DNA from: an uncultured Kineothrix sp.
GTDB taxonomy: Bacteria > Bacillota > Clostridia > Lachnospirales > Lachnospiraceae
Direction of reading: 5' to 3'
Assembly: GCA_910587275.1 (NCBI GenBank)
Contig: CAJUMD010000042.1
Coordinates: 1 to 26,191, forward strand
Length of the DNA stretch: 26,191 bases
The notes under the pieces were generated by a model, which searched no databases, had not been told where the DNA came from, and worked only from the letters and a program-made list of their open reading frames with translations. Below, one piece after another: positions 6,621-13,902 of the stretch (its first letter is position 1; every line of letters starts with the position of its first letter). The position numbers were made by a program, and so were the translations under genes.

Positions 6621-8309
6621 TTATATTGGTTTCGGCAATACATAAGAACTCTTTAAGGACACAATCCGGTTGAACACAAGGCTGCCCGGTTTGGAATCCT
6701 TATAGTCCACGCAGAAATAACCCTGACGGACAAACTGGAAGCTCTCGGATGCCTTGGCATCCGCCAGCGCAGGCTCCAGGAAACATTCCTTTAACACGGT
6801 CAGCGAACCGGGATTCAGGTTCAGGGAACCGTCCTCATTATATACGCCCTTTTCCTCATCAATAATATTTTCGTACAGCCTGACTTCCGCCTTTACCGCT
6901 CCCTCTGCCGGCACCCAGTGTATCGTTCCCTTTACCTTCCTTCCGGTAAACCCGGAACCGCATTTCGTCTCCGGGTCGTAAGTGGCATGTACTTCCGTCA
7001 CCCTGCCGCTTTCGTCCTTCACGCAGCCGGTACAGGTAACGAAATAGGCATTCATAAGCCTTACCTCATTGCCCGGATACAGGCGGAAATATTTTTTCGG
7101 TGGCTCCTCCCTGAAGTCTTCCCTGTCGATGTACAATTCCCTTCCAAAAGGCACCTCCCGCGTTCCCATGGCTTCGTTTTCCATGTTATTCGCCACGGTA
7201 AGCATCTCCGTCTTCCCTTCCGGGTAATTATCAATGACCAGTTTCACGGGATCCAGCACCGCCATCATCCTCGGACGCTTCATCTTTAAGTCTTCCCGGA
7301 TGCAGTATTCCAGCATCGCATAATCCACGGAGGAATTGCTCTTGGAAACGCCGCACAAATCCACAAACATGCGGATGGATTCCGGCGTAAATCCCCGTCT
7401 GCGCAGCGCCGCAATGGACACAAGGCGCGGGTCATCCCACCCGTCCACAATACCTTCCTCCACCAGTTTCTTAATATATCTCTTACCCGTCACCACATTC
7501 GTCAGGTACATTTTGGCAAACTCAATCTGCTTTGGCGGATGCGGATACTCCAACTCACGCACCACCCAGTCGTACAACGGCCTATGGTCTTCAAATTCCA
7601 GCGTACAGATGGAATGGGTGATTCCCTCAATGGCGTCTTCAATGGGATGGGCAAAATCGTACATCGGATAAATGCACCACTTATCCCCCGTATTATGGTG
7701 AGCCATATGCGCCACGCGGTAAATCACCGGGTCACGCATGTTCATGTTGGGGGATTTCATGTCTATCTTTGCCCGCAGTACCTTCTCCCCGTCCCGGAAC
7801 ACGCCGTTTTTCATATCCTCAAACAGCTTCAGGTTTTCCTCCACACTCCTGTCCCTGTTTGGATCGTCCGTTCCCGGTTCGGTCAATGTCCCCCGGTATT
7901 CCCGCATCTGTTCCGCCGTCAGGTCGGACACATACGCTTTCCCTTTTTTAATTAGTTTTACTGCACCCTCATACATCTGTTCAAAATAGTCGGAAGCGAA
8001 AAACAGCCGGTCTTCCCAGTCCGCCCCCAGCCACGCGATATCCTCCTTGATGGACTCCACGAATTCCACCTTCTCTTTCGTAGGGTTCGTGTCATCGAAA
8101 CGCATGTTGAACTTCCCGTGGTATTGCTGCGCCAGCCCATAATTCAGCAATATGCTTTTGGCATGTCCGATATGCAGATACCCGTTCGGCTCCGGCGGAA
8201 ACCTGGTATGCACCGTTTCACATGCCCCTTCCGCCAAATCCTTATCAATAATCTGTTCAATAAAGTTTCTGGAAACTGTTTCCACATCCGTCTTTTCCAT
8301 CTCACTCAT
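6621..8309 (-). CDS. glnS: Glutaminyl-tRNA synthetase
   Basis: 562 residues, class I aminoacyl-tRNA synthetase charging tRNA-Gln with glutamine in the cytoplasm. The start has RFPPEPNGYLHIGHAKS with the HIGH motif at 46-49. The GlnRS-typical FDDTNP (71-76), the specificity region DFAHPIEDAIEGITHSICT (218-236) and WDDPR (291-295) are present, as are the C-terminal anticodon-binding barrels (PFGRELYIDREDF, and GRKVKGTIHWVPA). The second class I signature, MSKR in E. coli GlnRS, reads VTGKR at 273-277 and keeps only the core lysine. Distal beta-barrels look complete, so the gene is full length. It heads a probable operon with DUF2225 and MocR. The strong AGGAGG (8338-8343) is unusually far (28 bases) from the ATG. 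Confidence 0.95.
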   Translation of the reverse strand: MSEMEKTDVETVSRNFIEQIIDKDLAEGACETVHTRFPPEPNGYLHIGHAKSILLNYGLAQQYHGKFNMRFDDTNPTKEKVEFVESIKEDIAWLGADWEDRLFFASDYFEQMYEGAVKLIKKGKAYVSDLTAEQMREYRGTLTEPGTDDPNRDRSVEENLKLFEDMKNGVFRDGEKVLRAKIDMKSPNMNMRDPVIYRVAHMAHHNTGDKWCIYPMYDFAHPIEDAIEGITHSICTLEFEDHRPLYDWVVRELEYPHPPKQIEFAKMYLTNVVTGKRYIKKLVEEGIVDGWDDPRLVSIAALRRRGFTPESIRMFVDLCGVSKSNSSVDYAMLEYCIREDLKMKRPRMMAVLDPVKLVIDNYPEGKTEMLTVANNMENEAMGTREVPFGRELYIDREDFREEPPKKYFRLYPGNEVRLMNAYFVTCTGCVKDESGRVTEVHATYDPETKCGSGFTGRKVKGTIHWVPAEGAVKAEVRLYENIIDEEKGVYNEDGSLNLNPGSLTVLKECFLEPALADAKASESFQFVRQGYFCVDYKDSKPGSLVFNRIVSLKSSYVLPKPI

Positions 8310-8320
8310 ACATGTTTCCC

Positions 8321-8334
8321 GCCGTAAATACGGC
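8321..8334 (-). promoter_or_regulatory. Small hairpin between Shine-Dalgarno and start of glnS
   Basis: GCCGTAAATACGGC is a short self-complementary stem (GCCGTA/TACGGC) placed between the AGGAGG at 8338-8343 and the glnS ATG at 8309. Folding would shorten the effective distance from 28 to about 14 bases, so it may decide start-site use. Confidence 0.4.
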
Positions 8335-8382
8335 TTACCTCCTCAATCCTGACTCATAACGATAAAAACACTAACTTATCCT

Positions 8383-8391
8383 ATATTAGCA
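8383..8391 (-). promoter_or_regulatory. glnS: Candidate extended -10 promoter of glnS
   Basis: On the minus strand TGCTAATAT forms an extended -10 (TG-N-TAATAT) about 75 bases before the glnS start, in an AT-rich stretch. The -35 at 17 bases is poor (TTTATT), consistent with reliance on the extended -10. Confidence 0.4.
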
Positions 8392-8489
8392 TAAAAATAA
8401 GAAATAATAAAGGGGTTTTGTTCATATTTGCGCATATTCCGCAACAGTTCCGCCTGAAATGTTATGTCCGGAGGGGAGCGGACGGACGC

Positions 8490-8537
8490 AAAAAGACAAT
8501 GGCGGACGGGAAATATGGTTCCATTCCCATCCGCCAT
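8490..8537 (-). terminator. Rho-independent terminator of the XRE regulator gene
   Basis: ATGGCGGACGGGAA (8499-8512) pairs with TTCCCATCCGCCAT (8524-8537) with one mismatch. Read on the minus strand it is followed by TGTCTTTTT. It lies about 98 bases past the stop codon at 8635. Confidence 0.75.
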
Positions 8538-8634
8538 GCTTTAAGAATAAAAAAACAAGAAAATCAAATCCGTAATTGAGTATACCACAGATTTCCCCTT
8601 TTTCCCGCACCCGTAATAATTACTTCCCTAAATG

Positions 8635-9009
8635 TCAAAAACGGCTTTGGATATCGTTCCGCTGTTTTTCCTGTTCCATTAATTTGCAAAAATAAGTACA
8701 TCCCCGTAAAAGCTCCGGAATCGCCCGGATCTGTGCGTCGGAAAGTTTGTCGTATATCCCTCTTGCCTCATTGATGTAAATCACTTTTGCCTTTACCAGA
8801 CTGTCGCAGATCAGTTCATCCATGGAACAGTCCAGTACATTGGCAATATCCACCAGTTTTTCCAGACTCACTTTCGTTTTTGCGTTTTCTATGTTACTGA
8901 TATGTTGTATGGACACTTCTGCCGCCTCCGCCAGTCTTGCCTGCGACATGCTTCCCCGCTCCCTCCGTTCCCGTACCCTTTTCCCCAATTTACCATAATC
9001 CAATTCCAT
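8635..9009 (-). CDS. XRE/Cro-C1 family transcriptional regulator
   Basis: 124 residues from the ATG at 9009, which has a weak GGTG site six bases upstream; the open frame begins at a TTG at 9021. Residues about 7-62 are a classic HTH_3 domain (RVRERRERGSMSQARLAEAA, VSIQHISNIENAKTKVSLEK, then LVDIANVLDCSMDELI). The C-terminal 60 residues are helical, with YDKLSDAQIRAIPELLRGC, and may mediate dimerisation. It has its own terminator, and the guaB terminator lies upstream, so it forms its own unit. The target is unknown; autoregulation would be normal for the family. Confidence 0.88.
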   Translation of the reverse strand: MELDYGKLGKRVRERRERGSMSQARLAEAAEVSIQHISNIENAKTKVSLEKLVDIANVLDCSMDELICDSLVKAKVIYINEARGIYDKLSDAQIRAIPELLRGCTYFCKLMEQEKQRNDIQSRF

Positions 9010-9133
9010 ACCTGTCACCAAACCCTTTTACACGGCATTATCAATATCTCCCAATACTTTTCATTGTACCCAGCCAGACAGGAAAAGAAAATCAACCCGG
9101 TAAATAAAGTATTTATACCATTTAAGTCAAAGG

Positions 9134-9180
9134 CAAAAAAAGGGAAAACGGAAAAGAAGACTCCTTCCCATTTTCCCCTT
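9134..9180 (-). terminator. Rho-independent terminator of guaB
   Basis: On the minus strand AAGGGGAAAATGGGAAGGA pairs with TCTTTTCCGTTTTCCCTT (two small interruptions) and is followed at once by a T-run (9134-9141). It lies about 50 bases after the guaB stop codon at 9227. Confidence 0.75.
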
Positions 9181-9226
9181 TATTATTTATTGATTACGTA
9201 TTCCGGTCACCGGCTTTCCATGGAAT

Positions 9227-10681
9227 TTATTCATCCACACTGTAATTTGGCGCTTCTTTTGTGATATGGATATCGTGTGGATGGCTTTCCTTTAAGGATG
9301 CGGCGGAAATCTTGATAAACCTCCCGTTGCGCTTCAATTCCTCAATGTTTGCCGTCCCGCAGTAACCCATACCGGAACGCAGCCCTCCCATCAACTGGAA
9401 TACCGTGTCCTCCACTGTCCCCTTATATGCCACGCGGCCTTCCACGCCTTCCGGCACCAGTTTCTTGGCATCGGACTGGAAGTAACGGTCCTTGCTTCCG
9501 TTTTCCATGGCAGCAATGGAACCCATCCCCCGGTATACCTTGTATTTCCTGCCCTGGTACAGTTCAAAAGTTCCGGGGCTTTCGTCACATCCGGCAAAAA
9601 TGCTTCCCATCATACAGACATTCCCGCCTGCGGCAATCGCCTTGGTCATGTCGCCGGAATATTTGATGCCGCCGTCGGCAATAATCGGAATCCCGTATTC
9701 CTTTGCTACCGCATAGGCATCCATAATTGCCGTAATCTGCGGTACGCCGATGCCCGCCACCACGCGGGTGGTACAGATGGAACCGGGTCCGATACCCACT
9801 TTCACCGCATCCGCACCGGCTTCAATCAATGCCTTCGTCCCTTCCCCGGTCGCCACGTTTCCGGCGATTACCTGCATATCCGGGTATTTTTCCTTAATCA
9901 TCCGCACGCATTTCAGTACGTTTTCCGAATGCCCGTGTGCGGAATCCAGTACTATTACATCCACTTTCGCATCGGCAAGCGCACCCACGCGGTCTAAAAC
10001 GTTTGCCGTAATACCCACACCTGCACCGCAAAGCAGCCTTCCCTGCCCGTCCTTTGCCGCCAGCGGGTATTTAATCGTTTTCTCGATATCCTTAATGGTA
10101 ATCAGTCCGGCAAGATTATAGTCCTCATCCACAATGGGGAGCTTCTCTTTCCTTGCCTTAGCCAAAATCTGTTTCGCTTCTTCCAGCGTAATGCCTTCCC
10201 TTGCCGTAATCAGCCCTTCCGAAGTCATGGACTCTTTAATTTTCTTTGTGAAATCGGTTTCGAATTTTAAATCGCGGTTTGTGATGATACCTACCAGCTT
10301 TCTTCCTTCCGTGATAGGCACGCCTGAAATCCTGAATTTTGCCATAAGGGCATCCGCATCTGCCAGCGTATGGTCGGGAGTCAGGGAAAAGGGGTCCGTG
10401 ATGACACCGTTTTCCGAACGTTTTACCTTGTCCACTTCTTCTGCCTGCGCTTCAATGGACATGTTTTTATGGATGATACCGATACCTCCCTGCCTCGCCA
10501 TGGCAATCGCCATCCGGTTCTCCGTAACGGTATCCATCCCCGCACTCATCATCGGGATATTGAGTTTGATTTTCTTCGTGAGCTGCGTCGACAAGTCCAC
10601 CTGATTCGGAATTACCTGAGAATAGCTTGGTACAAGCAATACATCGTCAAACGTAATTCCTTCGCCAATGATCTGACCCAT
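9227..10681 (-). CDS. guaB: Inosine-5'-monophosphate dehydrogenase
   Basis: 484 residues, the standard length. It oxidises IMP to XMP with NAD+, the committed step to GMP. The N-terminal FDDVLLVPSYS (11-21) begins the TIM barrel. Two CBS domains sit at about 95-205 (ITNRDLKF and ITIKDIEKT as typical CBS ends). The catalytic loop GIGPGSICTTR has Cys303, followed by IADGGIKYSGD (334-344) and the flap region MGSIAAMENGSKDRYFQ. AGGAGG at 10689-10694 gives a strong start. The gene has its own promoter (10767-10795), overlapped by a long palindrome, and its own terminator, so it is monocistronic and apparently regulated at initiation. Confidence 0.97.
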   Translation of the reverse strand: MGQIIGEGITFDDVLLVPSYSQVIPNQVDLSTQLTKKIKLNIPMMSAGMDTVTENRMAIAMARQGGIGIIHKNMSIEAQAEEVDKVKRSENGVITDPFSLTPDHTLADADALMAKFRISGVPITEGRKLVGIITNRDLKFETDFTKKIKESMTSEGLITAREGITLEEAKQILAKARKEKLPIVDEDYNLAGLITIKDIEKTIKYPLAAKDGQGRLLCGAGVGITANVLDRVGALADAKVDVIVLDSAHGHSENVLKCVRMIKEKYPDMQVIAGNVATGEGTKALIEAGADAVKVGIGPGSICTTRVVAGIGVPQITAIMDAYAVAKEYGIPIIADGGIKYSGDMTKAIAAGGNVCMMGSIFAGCDESPGTFELYQGRKYKVYRGMGSIAAMENGSKDRYFQSDAKKLVPEGVEGRVAYKGTVEDTVFQLMGGLRSGMGYCGTANIEELKRNGRFIKISAASLKESHPHDIHITKEAPNYSVDE

Positions 10682-10745
10682 TTTTCTTCCTCCTGTTGTC
10701 TCGTGTGTCCGGTACCCGTTCCCAATACCGGAGGTTTATATGTGA

Positions 10746-10790
10746 ATAGTGATGTAAGTTTGAAAAAGTTTACCAAACTTACACCACTAT
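10746..10790. promoter_or_regulatory. 17-bp inverted repeat over the guaB promoter (operator candidate)
   Basis: ATAGTGATGTAAGTTTG (10746-10762) and CAAACTTACACCACTAT (10774-10790) are reverse complements with one mismatch, around an 11-base spacer. The palindrome covers the guaB -10 and the whole -35/-10 spacer. A nested palindrome AAGTTTACCAAACTT (10766-10780) reuses the right arm. This is operator-like and differs from the known PurR box. Confidence 0.75.
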
Positions 10791-10795
10791 GTCAA
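10767..10795 (-). promoter_or_regulatory. guaB: guaB promoter
   Basis: On the minus strand TTGACA (10790-10795), a 17-base spacer, then TAAACT (10767-10772). The -35 is consensus and the -10 has four of six consensus bases. The leader is about 80 bases, with a small TCCGGTA/TACCGGA hairpin before the AGGAGG. Confidence 0.8.
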
Positions 10796-10811
10796 TCCGG
10801 AATTTTCGTTT

Positions 10812-11306
10812 TTACTCCGTAAATACTTTTCTCGGCGCAATATTCTTAATCGCCTTCACCATTTCCATGTTAGGCTCCAAAACAATCCTTTCCCCGCTGT
10901 CATAATACATCACATACCTTGCTTCCGGCTGCTTCGCCTCGCCGGAGCTGTAATCGATGGTCTTCCCGTTCCTGTTCTTATAACCGTCCAAATGGTGGGA
11001 ATTCATGGGCGCAAAAATTTCCATACGGTTCATGTCATACTGCGCCACCCTCTTACGTTTCATCTTTGCCATTACCTTATCGATGGTAATCTCCTTATCC
11101 AAATACAGGTATTCATATTCCAGTTCCGCATTCATATAAACGAAGTATGCAACCACCGCCATCAGCAGTCCCACCAAAAGCGCCGGTGCAAACAGGAAAC
11201 CTAAAAAGATAAAAGCTACTGCCAGCATAATGGTCAGCGCCCGCAAAAAAATTTTTACGGGATTCGCTTTCCTCTTGACCAGACATTCCACGTATGTTTC
11301 ACTCAT
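10812..11306 (-). CDS. DUF6106-like small membrane protein
   Basis: 164 residues from the ATG at 11306 (MSETYVECLVKRK), preceded by GGGTGAAAG; an upstream in-frame extension to 11378 looks like leader sequence because it follows the promoter closely and has an atypical composition. Two hydrophobic segments at about 18-38 and 40-58 (IMLAVAFIFLGFLFAPALLV) form a membrane hairpin. A mixed cytoplasmic domain with ITIDKVMAKMKRKRVAQYDM and YYDSGERIVLEPNMEMVKAI follows. I recognise this as the DUF6106-type protein of Lachnospiraceae; function is unknown. It ends 16 bases before the guaB -35. Confidence 0.8.
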   Translation of the reverse strand: MSETYVECLVKRKANPVKIFLRALTIMLAVAFIFLGFLFAPALLVGLLMAVVAYFVYMNAELEYEYLYLDKEITIDKVMAKMKRKRVAQYDMNRMEIFAPMNSHHLDGYKNRNGKTIDYSSGEAKQPEARYVMYYDSGERIVLEPNMEMVKAIKNIAPRKVFTE

Positions 11307-11403
11307 AATTCTTTCACCCATCCTATCCGTTCTTCCCGCAACACGGCTTACGGAATCCCCGTCCGGCAGCAACGTCACGGTCTGAAACTTGTCTTATTAT
11401 GAT

Positions 11404-11432
11404 ATCATATTACAAATCGTGGAAAGTTTCAA
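11404..11432 (-). promoter_or_regulatory. Promoter of the DUF6106-like gene
   Basis: On the minus strand TTGAAA (11427-11432), a 17-base spacer, then TATGAT (11404-11409). It lies about 98 bases before the chosen start, between the hemerythrin-fusion stop codon and the membrane-protein gene, so the latter is transcribed independently. Confidence 0.75.
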
Positions 11433-11459
11433 GTTTATTTTCATGCTGCATCCGCCCGC

Positions 11460-12809
11460 CTATTTCCGGAAAAATCCGTCCACTCCTTTTTTTATCTCCG
11501 ACGGCTGCAATGTCTTCACCAAATATCCTGCCGGCTTTAACCTAATCACTTTCTGCACGCTTTCCTTATCCACCTTTCCCGTCAAGAAGATTACCGGAAT
11601 ATCCTTCGTTTCCTCCTCCGCACGGATCATTTCAAGCACCTGGCTTCCGTTGCAGACGGGCATCTCATAATCCAGCAGCACCAAATCCGGTCGGTCCAGC
11701 GTAATGCACCGGATGGCAGAAAGTCCGGACTTCGCCGTTGTGACTTCATAATCCATCTCCAAAAGCTCCTGCATCGCCTTTAAGAAAAACTCGGAATCAT
11801 CCACCACAAGCACCTTATTTTTTGCATTTTCCTGTTCCTCCTGGTTCTCTTTCAGGTATTTGCGGATTTCGGTCATGGCATTCTCCGCCTTAATGGAAAC
11901 GGAGCCCGTACCGTCATCCTGCAAAAGCGTGGGTGCAATGGCACAGAAAGCGAAATATCCCACCCCCGTATCCAGCAGAAGACTGAACTGGGGATGCTGT
12001 TTGTCAAACGTCCGCCGGAACTGGTCATAAGTCAGAAGGTTTTCTTCTTTCATCTCAAAGGAATCCGCCAGCGCAAACTGCTCCTTGATCCTGCCCACGA
12101 ACTGCTGCGCCACATAGCGGACCACATTCATCAGCATCTCGTTCATCTCATCGGACGATGCATCCATCATGCTGCCGATGGTTTTAACAATGAGCTTTTC
12201 CTCAAAAATCAAAACAATTTCCCATTTTTCTCCCTTCGGGTTTCCGTAATTCAGGCGGTAATAAATCCCTTTTCCAAAACGTTCACCGCCGTAACAGTCG
12301 CTGAGTACCTGCGGCTTTAACTGGAAAATATCCTGCATAAGCCCGACTACCGTCTGCGTCATGGCAGCCTGTTCTTCCTCCGGCAGAAGGTCAACCCATT
12401 TGCTCATGGTTTTGCCCGTAATGGCGCTGTCTTCCGTCAAGGTATGCCCAATCAGCCATCCCGCGCAAACGCCGAGAAAATGGCTGATGGCTTCCTCGGA
12501 ATAACCGGTCTGCTCCAACTCCCTTTCCAACGCCGGGAGTATCCTCCTGCGGAAATCGTCATGCAGACGCCGGTGCGTATCAAACCCGATGTAGCTGATG
12601 GACGCCATATAGGCTTCCTCCTCCGTAAAATGCCGCATGGCATGTTCCTTAAAGTACTTAATCCCTTCCTGGCAGACCCACTGGTTTCTTTCTTCTTCCC
12701 CACGGTATGTAAACAGCTTGTTCAGGATACTGAATAGCTTTTTGTGTTCCTCGTCAATAAAACTCACGCCTATGTTATACCGTTCCTGCCATACCAGTTG
12801 ATTACCCAT
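11460..12809 (-). CDS. Hemerythrin - CheX-like - response-regulator receiver fusion protein
   Basis: 449 residues. Residues 1-135 are a bacteriohemerythrin with all seven di-iron ligands visible: His22, His60, Glu64, His79, His83, His122 and Asp127. Residues about 145-300 look like a CheX-type chemotaxis phosphatase fold (LMQDIFQLKPQVL, then FEEKLIVKTIGSMM and EMNEMLMNVVRYVAQQFVGR), a fainter match. Residues about 330-449 are a receiver: acidic Asp337/Asp338, phospho-acceptor Asp380 in LVLLDYEMPV, Thr410 and Lys432. There is no DNA-binding output, so the protein probably works by protein contact: oxygen or redox state at the di-iron site tuning a phospho-signal. AAGGAGGA stands before the ATG. 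It is monocistronic, with no che genes adjacent. Middle-domain identity is less certain than the ends. Confidence 0.88.
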   Translation of the reverse strand: MGNQLVWQERYNIGVSFIDEEHKKLFSILNKLFTYRGEEERNQWVCQEGIKYFKEHAMRHFTEEEAYMASISYIGFDTHRRLHDDFRRRILPALERELEQTGYSEEAISHFLGVCAGWLIGHTLTEDSAITGKTMSKWVDLLPEEEQAAMTQTVVGLMQDIFQLKPQVLSDCYGGERFGKGIYYRLNYGNPKGEKWEIVLIFEEKLIVKTIGSMMDASSDEMNEMLMNVVRYVAQQFVGRIKEQFALADSFEMKEENLLTYDQFRRTFDKQHPQFSLLLDTGVGYFAFCAIAPTLLQDDGTGSVSIKAENAMTEIRKYLKENQEEQENAKNKVLVVDDSEFFLKAMQELLEMDYEVTTAKSGLSAIRCITLDRPDLVLLDYEMPVCNGSQVLEMIRAEEETKDIPVIFLTGKVDKESVQKVIRLKPAGYLVKTLQPSEIKKGVDGFFRK

Positions 12810-12903
12810 GTTCCTTATCCTCCTTTTTTATGGAAACACAACCGCTGCGTTCCTCCGCAATTTTAATTTTGGAATCATCAACCCTTATCCATATCCCTTC
12901 CTA

Positions 12904-12912
12904 AGTATACCA
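12904..12912 (-). promoter_or_regulatory. Candidate extended -10 promoter of the hemerythrin fusion gene
   Basis: On the minus strand TGGTATACT gives TG-N-TATACT, a good extended -10, about 95 bases before the start codon. No matching -35 was found. Confidence 0.45.
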
Positions 12913-13001
12913 TATACTGGTGGAAACGGCGGCAATAATTTATATTTTCTTTCACTTTATTCTTTTTTAACTGTTTTTTTACACACTTTCCAATCCTTTC
13001 A

Positions 13002-13030
13002 TTGACATGCCCCGGTTTAAAAGCTATGAT
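13002..13030 (+). promoter_or_regulatory. Consensus promoter of the gene at 13118
   Basis: TTGACA (13002-13007), a 17-base spacer and TATGAT (13025-13030): nearly perfect sigma-A promoter. Expected start of transcription is near 13037, inside a tandem repeat. Confidence 0.85.
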
Positions 13031-13056
13031 ATTTTAATACGGAATTTTAATACGGA
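13031..13056 (+). repeat. Tandem 13-bp direct repeat at the transcription start
   Basis: ATTTTAATACGGA occurs twice head to tail (13031-13043 and 13044-13056), followed by a degenerate third unit (ATTTAAACGCCGGA). It begins directly after the -10 hexamer. Confidence 0.8.
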
Positions 13057-13117
13057 ATTTAAACGCCGGACACAGGAATGACCAAACAGCGCAGAACAGG
13101 GAAAGAAGGAAACGTTT

Positions 13118-13894
13118 ATGGCAATGCATGATGAAATAAAGGAACAGCAGAAAAAACTGAAAGGAAAAACATTCCGGGAAAAACTCGGATATTTTTGGGA
13201 TTACTACAAAGTGCATACCCTTGTGGCTGTCGCCGTGCTTATTGTAGGCGGCGGACTAATCCATGATATCGTCACGGCCAAGGAAGAAGCCTTTTCCGCC
13301 ACCCTGCTAAACGCTTACGGCGGGAACATGCAGCATGAATTCCAGGATGCCTTTGCGGAATATGCGGGCATTGACACCGAAATCTATGACTGCTACATCG
13401 ATACATCTTCCACCCTAAACTATAACATGACTTCCGAAGCGGACCTTGCAATCTTCCAGCGCACTGTCGCCATGGCACAGACCGGAGGGCTGGACGTGCT
13501 GGCAGGGGACCTGATGCCGTTCACCCATATGGCGGGAACCGGCATGTTCCTCGACCTGCGGGAAGTCCTGACCGGAGAGGAATATGCCAGGTATGAACCC
13601 TATTTTTACTATTTGGACGGCGCCCTTTTGGAAGATTCCGACGAAGATGCTTCCTATGAATCCGACGGGTCGATGGATTTCCTTGATACCGGCATCGACC
13701 ACACCGACCCGTCTTCCATGGAAAACCCCATTCCCGTCGGCATCTACCTCCCGGATAACCAAAAACTGAAGGAATACTCCTGCTATGCCCTTTCCGGTGA
13801 AACGCCGGTCCTGGGCTTCGTATACTCCACCACCAGGCTGGATACCGCGAAACTGTTCTTAAGCTATCTGATGGGGGAACCCAATACGCCGTAA
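13118..13894 (+). CDS. Unknown single-pass membrane protein
   Basis: 258 residues. A charged cytoplasmic N-terminus (MHDEIKEQQKKLKGKTFREK, residues 3-22) leads into one membrane span at about 32-50 (VHTLVAVAVLIVGGGLIHDI). About 200 residues outside the membrane follow, with an acidic middle (LLEDSDEDASYESDGSMDFL, about 170-189) and a C-terminal segment PVLGFVYSTTRLDTAKLFLSYL. The outer part has some features of a periplasmic-binding-like fold (Tyr-rich, YIDTSSTLNYNMTSEADLAI), but I cannot assign a family. GAAGGA precedes the ATG. It has a near-consensus promoter, so it is likely well expressed. It ends eight bases before the convergent aspartokinase gene, with no terminator between them. Confidence 0.8.
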   Translation: MAMHDEIKEQQKKLKGKTFREKLGYFWDYYKVHTLVAVAVLIVGGGLIHDIVTAKEEAFSATLLNAYGGNMQHEFQDAFAEYAGIDTEIYDCYIDTSSTLNYNMTSEADLAIFQRTVAMAQTGGLDVLAGDLMPFTHMAGTGMFLDLREVLTGEEYARYEPYFYYLDGALLEDSDEDASYESDGSMDFLDTGIDHTDPSSMENPIPVGIYLPDNQKLKEYSCYALSGETPVLGFVYSTTRLDTAKLFLSYLMGEPNTP

Positions 13895-13902
13895 GTCTCC
13901 CG

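Larger units (their letters stand above)
8310..8634. other. Gene-free region between the XRE regulator and glnS
   Basis: 325 bases containing the terminator of the XRE gene (8490-8537), a probable glnS promoter (about 8383-8391) and the glnS leader hairpin (8321-8334). A 62-codon minus-strand frame at 8422-8610 crosses the terminator stem and has no ribosome binding site, so it is not called. No T-box motif (AGGGTGGNACCGCG) was found in the glnS leader. Confidence 0.6.
12810..13117. other. Divergent promoter region
   Basis: 308 bases between the divergently transcribed hemerythrin fusion and the one-span membrane protein. It contains an extended -10 for the minus-strand gene (12904-12912), a consensus promoter for the plus-strand gene (13002-13030) and a tandem 13-bp repeat at its expected transcription start (13031-13056). 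No gene is seen. Confidence 0.6.

Noticed and set aside
8310..8400. T-box riboswitch ahead of glnS
   Set aside because: No AGGGTGGNACCGCG motif or specifier-loop structure seen; the leader is too short.
8422..8610. 62-codon minus-strand frame between XRE gene and glnS
   Set aside because: Contains the XRE-gene terminator stem and lacks a start signal.
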